Counted from the first letter of the stretch, positions 32,807 to 42,055 are shown. The stretch: 50,018 nucleotides of DNA from an uncultured Oscillospiraceae bacterium (GCA_944387055.1 CALXDL010000036.1:1-50018); one strand, 5' to 3'. Numbers and translations are program-made. Notes: a model not told the origin generated them from the sequence alone.

Positions 32807-33511
32807 ATGGATATCAATGAGATCATCAACAGTCCGATTCTTTGGGTCCTCTCGGGCCTGATGGTCATCGCATCAGTCTCACAAGCCATCGTATTCCTGC
32901 GCAATTCCTTGAAAGAAGCCGATCGTTTGGGCATCGACAAGCCGCGCCGCGTCGCCAGTGTCCGTTCTGCCTGCATCACGTCTCTGGGGCCTTCTCTGGC
33001 TCCTGTGGTCTCCGTCCTGGCTCTGATCGCTGTGATCGGTGCTCCCACCACTTGGATGCGTCTTTGTGACGTGGGCGCCGCCCGGACGGAGCTGGGCGTG
33101 GTGTCCCTGATGGCAGACCTGGCAGGCGCCGAAGTGGGTGCCGAGAGCTTTGGCCTGGAAGCATTCTCCTATTCGCTCTGGGGCATGGCCCTCAATAACT
33201 TTGGCTGGCTGATCCTGGTATTCCTTCTGGTCCATCGCATGAACCGTGTGGTGGTGTGGATGGATACCAAGTATGACCCCAAGTGGATCAAGACGCTGAT
33301 GGGCGCGGCCACGATGGGCATGTTCGGCTATCTGCTGTCCAATCAGCTCTATACGTTCGATGCCACTCGCTGGGTGGCCGCAGCGGCGGGCGGCGGGATG
33401 ATGCTGCTCTTGTCCACTGCTTTCAAAAAGCACCAGCGTCTCCAGGAGCTGGCATTGGGCTTGTCCCTGCTCTTTGGTATGTTCGTGACGCAGCTCGTGT
33501 TTGGTCAGTGA
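32807..33511 (+). CDS. DUF5058-like membrane protein B (tandem paralog)
   Basis: A 234-residue paralog of the preceding protein: 'ASVSQAIVFLRNSLKEADRLGI', 'ASVRSACITSLGPSLAPVVSVLALIAVIGAPTTWMRL', 'VGAARTELGVV' and 'YDPKWIKTLMGAATMGMFGYLLSNQL' align with it end to end, but with clear divergence, so the two probably form a heteromer rather than being a recent copy. About six membrane helices. TGGAGGGAACAGC precedes ATG 32807. The next gene follows after 27 bp, indicating an operon. Confidence 0.78.
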   Translation: MDINEIINSPILWVLSGLMVIASVSQAIVFLRNSLKEADRLGIDKPRRVASVRSACITSLGPSLAPVVSVLALIAVIGAPTTWMRLCDVGAARTELGVVSLMADLAGAEVGAESFGLEAFSYSLWGMALNNFGWLILVFLLVHRMNRVVVWMDTKYDPKWIKTLMGAATMGMFGYLLSNQLYTFDATRWVAAAAGGGMMLLLSTAFKKHQRLQELALGLSLLFGMFVTQLVFGQ

Positions 33512-33538
33512 ACGTTCGGGAAAGGAAGGTTTCTATCC

Positions 33539-34201
33539 ATGTCATACGATAAAAAAGTCATCCGGAACGGCCGCATCACCATGGGCCTTGCCATCATCGC
33601 CAACTTTATCCCCGCCATCTATGTCGGTATGCATTATGACGTGATGCCCACTCTGTCCGTCATCCTCCAGATATGGGGCGTCGTGGCTGCAAGCTACGGC
33701 ATCACCTGGATCATCCAGCCCATCGCCTACTATCCCACCATGGGAGCCGCAGGCTCCTATATCGGCTGGCTGGCCGGAAGCTGCGGCGACATCCGTATGC
33801 CGGCCGCCGCGATGGCGCAGAAAGTGGCCGGAGTCGAGCCCGGCACCCATGAGGGCGATGTGGTCGGCACCATCGGCGTGGCCTGCTCTGTGCTCGTGTC
33901 CGCCTCGATGATCACCATTTTCGTCCTGATCGGTTCCTGGATCATCCCGCTGCTGCCGGAGAGCGTGACCAATTCCTTCTCGTACATCCTGCCTTCTCTG
34001 TTTGGGGCCATCTTCGTAGATAACGCCCGGAAAAATCTCAAGGCCGGCATCCTCACCCTTGCAGCCGCCATGGCGATCTTGTTCTTCGGCTCGAAGCTCG
34101 GCATCAACAGCGGGATCTTGACGCTGCTGGTCGTTCTCTGCGGCATCCTGATCTCCCGGATGTTCTTTGTCGCCGCACGCAAGAAATCGTCTGAGACCTA
34201 A
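33539..34201 (+). CDS. Third membrane component of the DUF5058-like set
   Basis: A 220-residue protein with about six membrane segments, unrelated in sequence to the two before it. It has the Gly/Ala-rich stretch 'YYPTMGAAGSYIGWLAGSCGDIRMPAAAMAQKVAGVEPGTHEGD' joining helices 2 and 3, a likely re-entrant or substrate-facing loop, and ends with a Lys-rich tail. AAAGGAAGG precedes ATG 33539. Proteins of this type seem to be coded next to DUF5058 genes (recollection), suggesting a three-part transporter. No ATPase or binding protein is nearby, so it would be a secondary carrier. Confidence 0.7.
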   Translation: MSYDKKVIRNGRITMGLAIIANFIPAIYVGMHYDVMPTLSVILQIWGVVAASYGITWIIQPIAYYPTMGAAGSYIGWLAGSCGDIRMPAAAMAQKVAGVEPGTHEGDVVGTIGVACSVLVSASMITIFVLIGSWIIPLLPESVTNSFSYILPSLFGAIFVDNARKNLKAGILTLAAAMAILFFGSKLGINSGILTLLVVLCGILISRMFFVAARKKSSET

Positions 34202-34300
34202 ACGCTATCTCTGCCGCGGTGCGGCGCTCCTGCCGGTCATCACCGCAGCGCATTTTTGGAGGATTCTTCCCTCGCGCAGCGCGGGGGAAAGGAGGAATTT

Positions 34301-35482
34301 ATGGATGTGACACACAAGCATGCGATCGAGGCCTATGTGGATGCGCATCGTGAAGAGATGCTGGCACTCTGGCGTGAGATTGTAGACCTGGAGGGCCGCT
34401 CAGAAGAGCTGGACGCTCTCCGACTGGTGGCGGAGCGCCTCAGATCGGCTTTTGAGGCCGCCGGAGTGGACTGCCGTCTCCTTCCCATGGGTGACGGAGC
34501 CCAGGATTATCTCACCGGCATCTGGGGAGCCGATCTTCCCGGCAAGCCAGTGCTCTTCTGCGGCCACTATGACACCATCTTGCCCAGCGGCAAATATGGC
34601 CCCGCGCCTTTCCGTATCGAGGAAGGTCGGGCACGCGGCCCCGGTGTATTGGACATGAAGGGCGGTATCGTCATCGCTCTATACGTCATCAAGGCACTTT
34701 CTTCCATCGGGTTCCAGGAGCGGCCCATCAAGATCTGCTTCGTTTCGGACGAGGAGTCCTGTCACGCGCACAACGATCGTGCCGGTGAGGTCATCATGAG
34801 CGAAGCCTCCGGCTGTCTTTGCGCCTTCAACATGGAGACCGGCCGCATCAACAACGACCTGTGTGTGGGGCGGAGCGCTCGCGTCAGTTTCCACGTCTCT
34901 GTCACCGGCGTCGCGGCCCATGCCGGCAACGACTTTGCTGCCGGACGGAACGCGATCGCGGAGATGTGCCACAAGGTCCTGGAGCTGGAGGCACTCACAG
35001 ACCTGGAGAGGGGCAGCACCGTCAACTGCGGCGTGATCCAAGGCGGGACCGTCGCCAACGCGGTCCCCGGCCGGTGCGATCTGCATGTGGATATGCGGTT
35101 CCTGCGGCAAGCCGAACTTGAGAAGACCGTTGCTGCCGCCCAGGCGATCTGCGCCAAGACTTACATCGATGGCACGTCCACCCAGTGCTCTTACCGGGTC
35201 GCCATGCCTGCTTTCGAGACCATCCCAGGGGTGATGGAGCTATACGAGCTGGCCAAGGAAGTCTCCGAGGCCTATGGCTACGGCTCTCCCGGAAAGATCG
35301 TCCTGGGCGGTGTCTCCGACGCCTCCTACCTGACCATGGCCGGTGTCCCGACGCTCTGTTCGTTCGGTGTGCGCGGAGAGCATAACCATACCGATGAAGA
35401 ATACGCAGTCGTAGAGTCCCTGTATGAGCGTACCAAGTGGCTCTCCGCCCTTTTCCTGCATCTGTCAGATCTCCAGAGCTGA
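34301..35482 (+). CDS. M20-family metallopeptidase (carboxypeptidase G2/ArgE-like)
   Basis: A 393-residue two-zinc hydrolase. 'LFCGHYDTILPSG' holds the first metal His/Asp, 'GPGVLDMKGG' the bridging Asp, 'FVSDEESCH' the catalytic Glu and metal ligand, and 'GEHNHTDEEY' the last His. 'SVTGVAAHAGNDFAAGRNAI' is the dimerisation-domain signature of the CPG2 group, which removes C-terminal Glu or other residues from N-acylated or folate-like compounds. GGAGG at 34291-34295 sets ATG 34301. It closes the operon of three membrane proteins and probably cleaves what they import. Confidence 0.9.
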   Translation: MDVTHKHAIEAYVDAHREEMLALWREIVDLEGRSEELDALRLVAERLRSAFEAAGVDCRLLPMGDGAQDYLTGIWGADLPGKPVLFCGHYDTILPSGKYGPAPFRIEEGRARGPGVLDMKGGIVIALYVIKALSSIGFQERPIKICFVSDEESCHAHNDRAGEVIMSEASGCLCAFNMETGRINNDLCVGRSARVSFHVSVTGVAAHAGNDFAAGRNAIAEMCHKVLELEALTDLERGSTVNCGVIQGGTVANAVPGRCDLHVDMRFLRQAELEKTVAAAQAICAKTYIDGTSTQCSYRVAMPAFETIPGVMELYELAKEVSEAYGYGSPGKIVLGGVSDASYLTMAGVPTLCSFGVRGEHNHTDEEYAVVESLYERTKWLSALFLHLSDLQS

Positions 35483-35540
35483 ACTCCCGTCCCATACGAT
35501 GCCCTTCTGTCTTCTCTTCCACCATACTCCCATTTGAAAA

Positions 35541-35580
35541 GACCGCCCCGCGGGGACATAAACGTCCCCGCGGGGCGGTC
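35541..35580. terminator. Bidirectional terminator between converging operons
   Basis: Perfect 17-bp stem GACCGCCCCGCGGGGAC / GTCCCCGCGGGGCGGTC, loop ATAAAC; TTCCCTGCTCTTC follows on plus and TTTTCAAATG on minus. Confidence 0.85.
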
Positions 35581-35591
35581 TTCCCTGCTCT

Positions 35592-36713
35592 TCATGTGCC
35601 GCTCCGGCGGCGCTCTTTTCGGCTCCTGCCGAAGGCAGAAGCGCTGTAGATGGCTTGAAGGAGCTCCCTGGCCGTGATACCAGGCGCGATGCAGTCCAGC
35701 CGGCTGCCGGGGACACATTGCCGCTGGCACCAAGCCAGAAGGTCCGTTTCGCTCACCTGATCCAGGCAGATCTCCTCCATGGTGACAGGCAGTCCCAGTT
35801 CCAGCATGAAGTCCACCAGTTCCGCCGCATCCGCCATATCGGTCTCCGGATCCAGCAGCAGCTGCGTCACGATGCCGAAGGCGACTTTCTCCCCATGCAT
35901 GACCGGATGGAGTTGGGGGATATCCGCCAGACGGGTACCCAGCACGTGGGCCGCCGCCGTCCCGCAGCTCTCCCAGCCCACGCCGGAGAGGAGGATGCTG
36001 GCCTCTGCCACCCGTTCATAAGCTGGCGTGACCACGCCGGTCTTCGCCGCCAGGACAGCCGCGGGCGCGTCCGCCCGGATGATCTCATAACAGAGCCGCG
36101 CCATCATCCGGGCCGTACAGGTCGGCAGGTATTGGAGCCGCGTGGGCATATGTGCGCGATAGCTGGGCTCAGCTTCCAGATAGGTGGCCAGCGCGTCCGC
36201 GATACCCGCCAGGAACATGCGCAGCGGTGCCTGGATGCATACCCCAGTGTCCACCACCACGATATCCGGACCGGTGGGCCAGCCCTCCGTATCGCTGAAG
36301 CTGCCGTCCTCCCGGTACCACACTGTGCACGCAGAGACCGGCGCATCGCTGGATAGGGCGGTGGGCACGACGATGTCAGGCACGCCGGCCTGATGGGCCA
36401 CGCCCTTGCTCAAGTCCAGCGCCTTGCCACCGCCCAGGCCCACCACGGCGTCGGCGCCTGCCCGCTCCAGAGCCGCCACGACCCGGGCACACTCTTCCCG
36501 CGAGCATTGGCCGGTGAGGAGATACTCCTCTGCCGTCATCCCCGCCTCCTCCAGATGCGGCAGCAGCTGTGCCTGGACGGACTTCCGGGTCCTTGCCCCC
36601 CACAGCAGCAGCGGCCGGCGGATGCTCCGCTCCGCCAGCAGTGCCGGCAAGCGCTGCAGCACGCCCTCTCCCTGGATATACCGGGAGGGCATGGCGATCA
36701 TTTTTGCCTCCAT
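35592..36713 (-). CDS. Iron-containing alcohol dehydrogenase, GldA-like
   Basis: A 373-residue NAD-dependent dehydrogenase of the glycerol dehydrogenase branch. 'GADAVVGLGGGKALDLSKGVA' binds NAD, 'GIADALATYLEAE' supplies the metal-ligand Asp, and 'HPVMHGEKVAFGIV' the metal His pair. Such enzymes interconvert vicinal diols or hydroxyketones and alcohols. It is last in the dctPQM-CoA operon (69 bp after the 3-hydroxyacyl-CoA dehydrogenase gene), with GGAGG 7 bases before ATG 36713. In this operon it may oxidise a hydroxy-alcohol precursor of the imported acid, or regenerate NAD. The C-terminal tail is very basic (GRSRKERRRSGT). Confidence 0.85.
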   Translation of the reverse strand: MEAKMIAMPSRYIQGEGVLQRLPALLAERSIRRPLLLWGARTRKSVQAQLLPHLEEAGMTAEEYLLTGQCSREECARVVAALERAGADAVVGLGGGKALDLSKGVAHQAGVPDIVVPTALSSDAPVSACTVWYREDGSFSDTEGWPTGPDIVVVDTGVCIQAPLRMFLAGIADALATYLEAEPSYRAHMPTRLQYLPTCTARMMARLCYEIIRADAPAAVLAAKTGVVTPAYERVAEASILLSGVGWESCGTAAAHVLGTRLADIPQLHPVMHGEKVAFGIVTQLLLDPETDMADAAELVDFMLELGLPVTMEEICLDQVSETDLLAWCQRQCVPGSRLDCIAPGITARELLQAIYSASAFGRSRKERRRSGT

Positions 36714-36782
36714 CCAAAGACCTCCTTCCCTCCAGACGATGATACCACGCCGCCGGACATGTGCCTAGTCCGGGCTATCCAG

Positions 36783-37634
36783 TCACTTGTTGTATTCATA
36801 AAAGCCCCTTCCGGACTTCTTGCCCAGCCGGCCCGCGTCCCGCAGGCGCTGGATCTGGGGAGAGGGACGGAAGCGATCCCCATACGCTTCGAAGAGGATC
36901 TGGTCCACGTTCATATTCAGATCATGGCCCGTCTGGTCGATCAGCTTGAAGACGCCCATGGGATGTCCCAGACCGTAGAGGCAGATCTTATCCACATCCT
37001 CCACGGTGCATACGCCCTCTTCTACCAAGCGGCATGCCTCCAGATAGAAGGCGTGGAACATCCGGTTGAGGGCGAAGCCCACCACGTCCTTCACCCGCAC
37101 AGGTTCTTTTCCGATCGCCCGCAGCAGATCGAATACCGCTCCCACCGTCTCCTCCTTCGTCTGCAGCGCTGGGATCACTTCCACCAGCTTCATGACGCTG
37201 GCCGGTGAATTGAAATGTGTTCCGATAAAGGCGCGCTCCGGGCCTACCGCTGCGGCCAACTTCGTGATGGACATGCTGGAGGTGTTGCTGGCGATGATGG
37301 TCTCCGGCTTGCAGATCATGTCCAGCTGCTTATAGACGCCAGTCTTGACCTCCAGTACCTCCAACACGGCCTCAATGATGAGGTCGCACTCCGCCATGTC
37401 GCCCAGATTGCCTGTGGGCGTCACATGGGACAATATCTCGTCCTTCCGTTCCGGCTCCAGCCGTCCCTTGGCGATCCGCCGGTCCAAGACTGCCGCTCCC
37501 TTGGCTTTTCCCTTCTCTGCCAGTTCCAGGTTGATATCGCCCAGGATGGTCTCATAGCCGTTCATGGCAAAACACAGGGCGATCTCAGAGCCCATCATGC
37601 CAGCCCCTACGACCCCGATCTTCTTCAGTTCCAT
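36783..37634 (-). CDS. 3-hydroxyacyl-CoA (3-hydroxybutyryl-CoA) dehydrogenase
   Basis: A 283-residue enzyme oxidising or forming 3-hydroxyacyl-CoA with NAD(P). 'KKIGVVGAGMMGSEIALCFAMNGYE' is the GxGxxG nucleotide fold; 'IASNTSSMSITKLA' and 'FIGTHFNSPASVMKLVEVI' carry the catalytic Ser and His. The C-terminal domain has 'VVGFALNRMFHAFYLEACRLVEEGV' and 'GLGHPMGVFKLIDQTGHD' typical of this family. Full length for a short Hbd-type enzyme. It lies 19 bp after the thiolase gene. No crotonase gene is beside it, unlike the butyrate-forming bcs operon. Confidence 0.92.
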   Translation of the reverse strand: MELKKIGVVGAGMMGSEIALCFAMNGYETILGDINLELAEKGKAKGAAVLDRRIAKGRLEPERKDEILSHVTPTGNLGDMAECDLIIEAVLEVLEVKTGVYKQLDMICKPETIIASNTSSMSITKLAAAVGPERAFIGTHFNSPASVMKLVEVIPALQTKEETVGAVFDLLRAIGKEPVRVKDVVGFALNRMFHAFYLEACRLVEEGVCTVEDVDKICLYGLGHPMGVFKLIDQTGHDLNMNVDQILFEAYGDRFRPSPQIQRLRDAGRLGKKSGRGFYEYNK

Positions 37635-37653
37635 GGTTCTATCCCCGCTCCTC

Positions 37654-38877
37654 TCACTTGCACCGTTCGATTAGCATAGCGGTACCCATACCGCCGCCTA
37701 CACACAAGGTGGCCAAACCCCATGTGAGGTCCCGTTTCTTCAGTTCATGCATCAGCGTCACCAGGATCCGCGCCCCAGAGGCAGCCACCGGGTGGCCCAG
37801 AGCGATCGCGCCGCCGTTGACATTGGTCTTTTCCAATATCTCCTCTTTGGTCATCTGATAGTGGGCGCACCACTCCTTGATACATCCAAGAGATTGGGCC
37901 GCGAAGGCCTCATTGAGCTCGATGAGGTCCACGTCCCGCAGATCCATGCCTGCCCGATCCAGTGTCTGGATGACTGCCTGCACCGGACCCAGGCCCATGA
38001 TGGATGGATCGATGCCCACCGTGGCCATAGAGACAATCCGCGCCATGGGACTCCATCCGTTGGCTTCTACCGCCTCCTCAGAGGCCACCAGCAAGACCGC
38101 AGCGCCATCGTTGAGCTGGCAGGCGTTCCCGGCCGTGACGGTCCCCCCCTCGTCGGCTCTCTTGAACGCCGTGCGCATCTTGGACAGGGTCTCATAGCTC
38201 GTGCCGGGCGTGTAGCTCTCATCTGTGTCGAAGAGGAACTCCCGCCCTTTTCGGTCCCGATACCGGATGGGTACGATCTCATCCCGGAACCGTCCGGACT
38301 CCACCGCCTGCTGTGCCAGCTTCTGAGAGCGGACGGCGAAGGCGTCTTGTTCTTCCCGTCCGATCTGCTCTTTGTCTGCCACGTTCTCCGCGGTCATCCC
38401 CATGAGATACCCGTTGAATTGGTCGATGAGGCCATCGCAATACAGCGAATCTTGGACATCCACGGAAGTGGGCCCCATCTTGGTCCCTTTGCGGACCTTG
38501 CTCGTGAGGATATAGGGTACCTGTGACATGTTCTCCACGCCGCCGACCAGTACGATGTCGCTGCCGGCCTGGATGGCGTCATACGCTAAGATCGTGGCTT
38601 TGAGCCCGCTCCCGCACTGCATGTTGATCGTCGTGGCAGGCACCTCCACGGGGATGCCTGCCTCCAGCTCCGCCCGCCGGGCGATCGATGGCCCCTGCCC
38701 GGCGGAATGTTGGTGCGCCACGAACACCTCATCGATCGCTGCCGGATCCACACCGGTCTCCTCCATCACCGCCCGCATGACCTGCGCGGTCATATCGCCG
38801 GGCTTGACGGTGGAGAGGCTGCCCAGGAATTTCCCGATGGCCGTGCGTTTCCCGTTGACGATATAGACGTTTCTCAT
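37654..38877 (-). CDS. Thiolase (acetyl-CoA acetyltransferase type)
   Basis: A 407-residue thiolase cleaving or forming 3-oxoacyl-CoA. 'TINMQCGSGLKA' contains the nucleophilic Cys, 'NVNGGAIALGHPVAASGARI' the catalytic His, and 'TLCVGGGMGTAMLIE' the second Cys. The full family length is present. 37 bp separate it from the CoA-transferase gene. Together with the dehydrogenase and the transferase it makes a complete route from a 3-hydroxy acid to acetyl-CoA. Confidence 0.93.
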   Translation of the reverse strand: MRNVYIVNGKRTAIGKFLGSLSTVKPGDMTAQVMRAVMEETGVDPAAIDEVFVAHQHSAGQGPSIARRAELEAGIPVEVPATTINMQCGSGLKATILAYDAIQAGSDIVLVGGVENMSQVPYILTSKVRKGTKMGPTSVDVQDSLYCDGLIDQFNGYLMGMTAENVADKEQIGREEQDAFAVRSQKLAQQAVESGRFRDEIVPIRYRDRKGREFLFDTDESYTPGTSYETLSKMRTAFKRADEGGTVTAGNACQLNDGAAVLLVASEEAVEANGWSPMARIVSMATVGIDPSIMGLGPVQAVIQTLDRAGMDLRDVDLIELNEAFAAQSLGCIKEWCAHYQMTKEEILEKTNVNGGAIALGHPVAASGARILVTLMHELKKRDLTWGLATLCVGGGMGTAMLIERCK

Positions 38878-38914
38878 ATGTTATCCGACCTTTCCGCTCT
38901 TTGCTCTCGTCTCC

Positions 38915-40204
38915 TCACCAGATGAGGCCCTCCTCCACCGCCTGCCGGCGCAGCTCCTCCCGGAAATCCGGGTGGGCGATGCTGATGAGCGCCTGCGCCC
39001 GTTCGCTGACCGTCTTTCCGAAGAGCTCCACAGCGCCATACTCTGTGCAGATATACTGCACATCGAAACGAGACGTGGTCACTGGGGTCCCCGTCTCCAG
39101 ATGCGGGACGATACGGGAGATCGTGCCGCCCTTCGCCGTGGAGGGCAGCGTGATGAAGGACTTCCCTCCCTTGGACATCTGGGCGCCCCTGACGAAATCG
39201 ATCTGGCCGCCGCAGCCGCTGTACTGCTTTCCGCCGATGGTGTCTGCGTTCACCTGGCCCAGCAGGTCTACCTGCAAGCAGGAATTGATCGACACCACAT
39301 TGTCGTTTTGTGCGATGATATATGGGTCATTGGTATAATCCACCGGCACCACCAACAGATCCGGGTTGTGATCGGCGAACTCGAAGAGCCGCTTGGTGCC
39401 GATGAGGAAATTGGCCACGATCTTGCCTTTGTCCAGCGTTTTCTGGCTGTTATCGATGGCGCCGGAGCGGTAGAGGTCGATGATGCCGTCTGAGAGCACT
39501 TCCGAGTGGATGCCCAGATGCTTCTTGTCCTTCAGGAACCCCAAGATCGCGTCCGGCAGGCCGCCGATCCCCAGCTGCAAGCAGGCTCCGTCCTGGATGT
39601 AAGGGACGATATGCGCGGCGATCTGCTCCTCCACTCCTCCGGTCTTGCTCTTGGTGAGTTCTGGCAGCGGCTGGTCATGGATCACGATGTAGTCCAGTTC
39701 CTCCAGGGAGACCTTGGATCCATATGTCCAGGGAAGGGAGGGATTGATCTGGGCCACCACGATCTTGGCCGCTTCCATATTGGCCACGGAATAGTCGGCG
39801 TTGAGCGCATAGCTGCAGTATCCCTCCTCGTCCGGCTCCGTCAGCATGACGAAGAACACGTCCGCAGGATGTTCCCGGTAGTACTTCGGCATCTGGAAAT
39901 AAAATGCAGGCAGCGGATCCACCCGTCCCTCCCGGTATGCCTGCCGAGTACCGCGGTCCAGGAACTGGCTCACATGACGGAAGGTACCGGCATATCGCGG
40001 TTCCAGGAAACGGGGAACTTCCCAGAGGTTATGGGCGATGACTGTGACGTCCTCCAGCTCGTCTGCCCGGTCTGTCAAAGCGTCCATAAGGTACATGGCC
40101 GTTCCGGCGGCCTGCTGGAGGACCACCGTATCCCCAGACTTGACACATTTGACCGCCTGCTGTGCAGAGACGATCCTCTCTGCGTAGATCTTCTTCCAAT
40201 CCAT
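38915..40204 (-). CDS. Acetyl-CoA hydrolase/transferase family CoA-transferase (4-hydroxybutyrate/butyrate type)
   Basis: A 429-residue CoA-transferase starting MDWKKIYAERIVSAQQAV; GGGAGG sits 8 bases before ATG 40204. 'LGIHSEVLSDGIIDL' contains the Glu that forms the covalent CoA intermediate, and 'YSGCGGQIDFVRGA' and 'GIGGLPDAI' are the CoA- and substrate-loop motifs shared with 4-hydroxybutyrate and butyryl-CoA:acetate CoA-transferases. It would activate the acid imported by the TRAP system at the expense of acetyl-CoA. It lies 16 bp after dctM. Confidence 0.9.
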   Translation of the reverse strand: MDWKKIYAERIVSAQQAVKCVKSGDTVVLQQAAGTAMYLMDALTDRADELEDVTVIAHNLWEVPRFLEPRYAGTFRHVSQFLDRGTRQAYREGRVDPLPAFYFQMPKYYREHPADVFFVMLTEPDEEGYCSYALNADYSVANMEAAKIVVAQINPSLPWTYGSKVSLEELDYIVIHDQPLPELTKSKTGGVEEQIAAHIVPYIQDGACLQLGIGGLPDAILGFLKDKKHLGIHSEVLSDGIIDLYRSGAIDNSQKTLDKGKIVANFLIGTKRLFEFADHNPDLLVVPVDYTNDPYIIAQNDNVVSINSCLQVDLLGQVNADTIGGKQYSGCGGQIDFVRGAQMSKGGKSFITLPSTAKGGTISRIVPHLETGTPVTTSRFDVQYICTEYGAVELFGKTVSERAQALISIAHPDFREELRRQAVEEGLIW

Positions 40205-40220
40205 CGTCGTTTCCTCCCGT

Positions 40221-41513
40221 TCAGGCTCCATAGCCGAAGAGCCAGGGGATCCCCAGAGAGATCACGGGGACATACGTCACCAGCACCAGTCCGATGACCA
40301 GCGCGATGAGGAACGGGACCAGCCGCTTGCAAAGCGTGGTGAACTGGATATTGCCCAGGGACGTCGCCACGAACAGGTTCAAGCCCACCGGCGGCGTGCA
40401 GAAGCCGATCGCCACGTTCAGGCACATCATGAGGCCAAAGTGGATGATATCCACGCCATAGTCAGCGGCGATGGGCTGCAGGATGGGCGCCAAGATCAAA
40501 ATCGCCGGGGTCCCGTCCATCACACAGCCGACCATCAGCAGGAAGATGTTCATCGCGATGAGCACCAGGACACGGCTGTCCGTAAGGCCGCCGATGAACT
40601 CCGCCAGCTCCATGGGGATGCGTTCCAGGGTGAGCATCCGGGCCAGCGCTGTGGCGGTTCCCACGATGACCATGATGGTGGACGTGGTGACCGCAGAGGA
40701 CGAGAGCGAGGCAAGCAGTTTCTTGAAGGTCAATTCGCGGTAGATGAAGAAGCCCACGATCAGTGCGTAGACCACTGCCACAGCGGCCGCCTCTGTGGGC
40801 GTGAAGATGCTGCCGTAGATGCCGCCCAGGATGATGACCGGTACCAGCAGTGCGCCGATGGCAGATCTGAAGCTGCTGGCCACCCGTTTCCAAGAGAACT
40901 GCAGGCCATTGCCCTCCCAGCCATTCTTCCGGCAGATGATCTGCGAGACGAAGATCAGCAGGCAGCCGCACAGGATACCAGGCCCGAAGCCGCCCAGGAA
41001 CATCGTGGCGATGGAGGCATTGGTGGCCACGCCGTATGTCACGAAGGGGATCGAGGGCGGGATCAGCACGCCCAGGACACCAGCCGCCGCGATCAGCGCG
41101 TAAGAGAACCCTTTGGAATATCCCTGCTTGATCATGGACGGCACCATGATGACACCGATCGTCGCCACGGTGGCCGCAGACGAACCAGAGATCGCCCCGA
41201 AGAACATGCAGGCCAACACGGTGACGATCGCCAGACCGCCCCGCTTATGGCCCACCATAGAATCGGCGAACCCGATGAGCCGCTGGCTCAGGCCGCCGCC
41301 CTCCATCAGCGCGCCCGCCAGGATGAACAGCGGGATCGCCATGAGCGTGAAGGAATCGCACGCGGTGAACATCGTCTGTGCCAGATAGGTCAGCGAGAAA
41401 CTGCTGGACGTGACCATATAGAGGACCACCGACATGCCGATGGACCAGGCGATGGGGACGTTCAATACCAACAGGACGAAAAAGGTCCCGATGAGGAGCA
41501 AACCTGCATTCAT
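40221..41513 (-). CDS. dctM: TRAP transporter large permease DctM
   Basis: A 430-residue protein with about 12 membrane helices. 'FFGAISGSSAATVATIGVIMVPSMIKQGYSKGFSYALIAAAGVLGVLIPPSIPFVTYG' and 'HFGLMMCLNVAIGFCTPPVGLNLFVATSL' are the conserved DctM segments. It couples sodium entry to solute uptake with DctQ and the DctP receptor. It overlaps dctQ by 4 bases (ATGA). Substrates of TRAP systems are usually carboxylic or sulfonic acids, fitting the CoA-activating enzymes downstream. Confidence 0.95.
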   Translation of the reverse strand: MNAGLLLIGTFFVLLVLNVPIAWSIGMSVVLYMVTSSSFSLTYLAQTMFTACDSFTLMAIPLFILAGALMEGGGLSQRLIGFADSMVGHKRGGLAIVTVLACMFFGAISGSSAATVATIGVIMVPSMIKQGYSKGFSYALIAAAGVLGVLIPPSIPFVTYGVATNASIATMFLGGFGPGILCGCLLIFVSQIICRKNGWEGNGLQFSWKRVASSFRSAIGALLVPVIILGGIYGSIFTPTEAAAVAVVYALIVGFFIYRELTFKKLLASLSSSAVTTSTIMVIVGTATALARMLTLERIPMELAEFIGGLTDSRVLVLIAMNIFLLMVGCVMDGTPAILILAPILQPIAADYGVDIIHFGLMMCLNVAIGFCTPPVGLNLFVATSLGNIQFTTLCKRLVPFLIALVIGLVLVTYVPVISLGIPWLFGYGA

Positions 41514-42055
41514 TCAGCGCCCTCTCCTTTCTTCATCATTTTTTCGCTTTCGGTCTCTTCCATGGGGACCAGGCCTACCAATTGTTTCACCAGGACCACC
41601 AATCGCTGGAGGGCCCGTATGATCATCATCGCAGCGCCCACATAGGGAGCCGCGTATGCAAACTGCATATTGATTCCATTGGCTGCGGAATATTGCGGAT
41701 GGGCGTTCATGCCTGCCAGGACCTGCATGCCGACATAGCAGAGCAGGCAGAAAAACGTCAGGGAGATCAAGTCGGCGATGATGTATAGTACCACCCGCGC
41801 CCGGCCCTTCAGGAGCATGGGCAGCAGGTCCACGGACATGTGGTTCCCGTTCTTCACGCCCTTACTGGCAGCCAGATAGATGACCCAGATGCACAGGTAG
41901 CGGGCACACTCCTCTGTCCAGTCCACCGGGAGCCCTACGGCCCGGAACACCACCTGGATAAAGATGATGGCGCAGGTGATGAAAAATAGCACCGCACAGA
42001 CAGTGGTCTCAAAAAAGTCCAGGATCCGGTCGATGATGTAGTCCACTTTTGCCAT
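41510..42055 (-). CDS. dctQ: TRAP transporter small permease DctQ
   Basis: A 181-residue protein with four membrane helices (about 15-40, 55-70, 88-112, 130-152). 'VFRAVGLPVDWTEECARYLCIWVIYLAASKGVKNGNHMSVDLL' is the DctQ core, with the conserved W-x-E-E-x-x-R and the following helix. It anchors the large permease; the two are translationally coupled. The C-terminus is acidic and extends into the cytosol. Confidence 0.92.
   Translation of the reverse strand: MAKVDYIIDRILDFFETTVCAVLFFITCAIIFIQVVFRAVGLPVDWTEECARYLCIWVIYLAASKGVKNGNHMSVDLLPMLLKGRARVVLYIIADLISLTFFCLLCYVGMQVLAGMNAHPQYSAANGINMQFAYAAPYVGAAMMIIRALQRLVVLVKQLVGLVPMEETESEKMMKKGEGAE

Noticed and set aside
35592-40204. Reading the CoA genes as a butyrate-synthesis operon
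   Set aside because: Crotonase, butyryl-CoA dehydrogenase and EtfAB genes are absent, and the operon begins with a TRAP importer under sigma-54 control.
40440-41645. A 401-codon plus-strand frame opposite dctM
   Set aside because: Extreme Asp/His/Arg composition typical of the complement of hydrophobic codons; no start signal.
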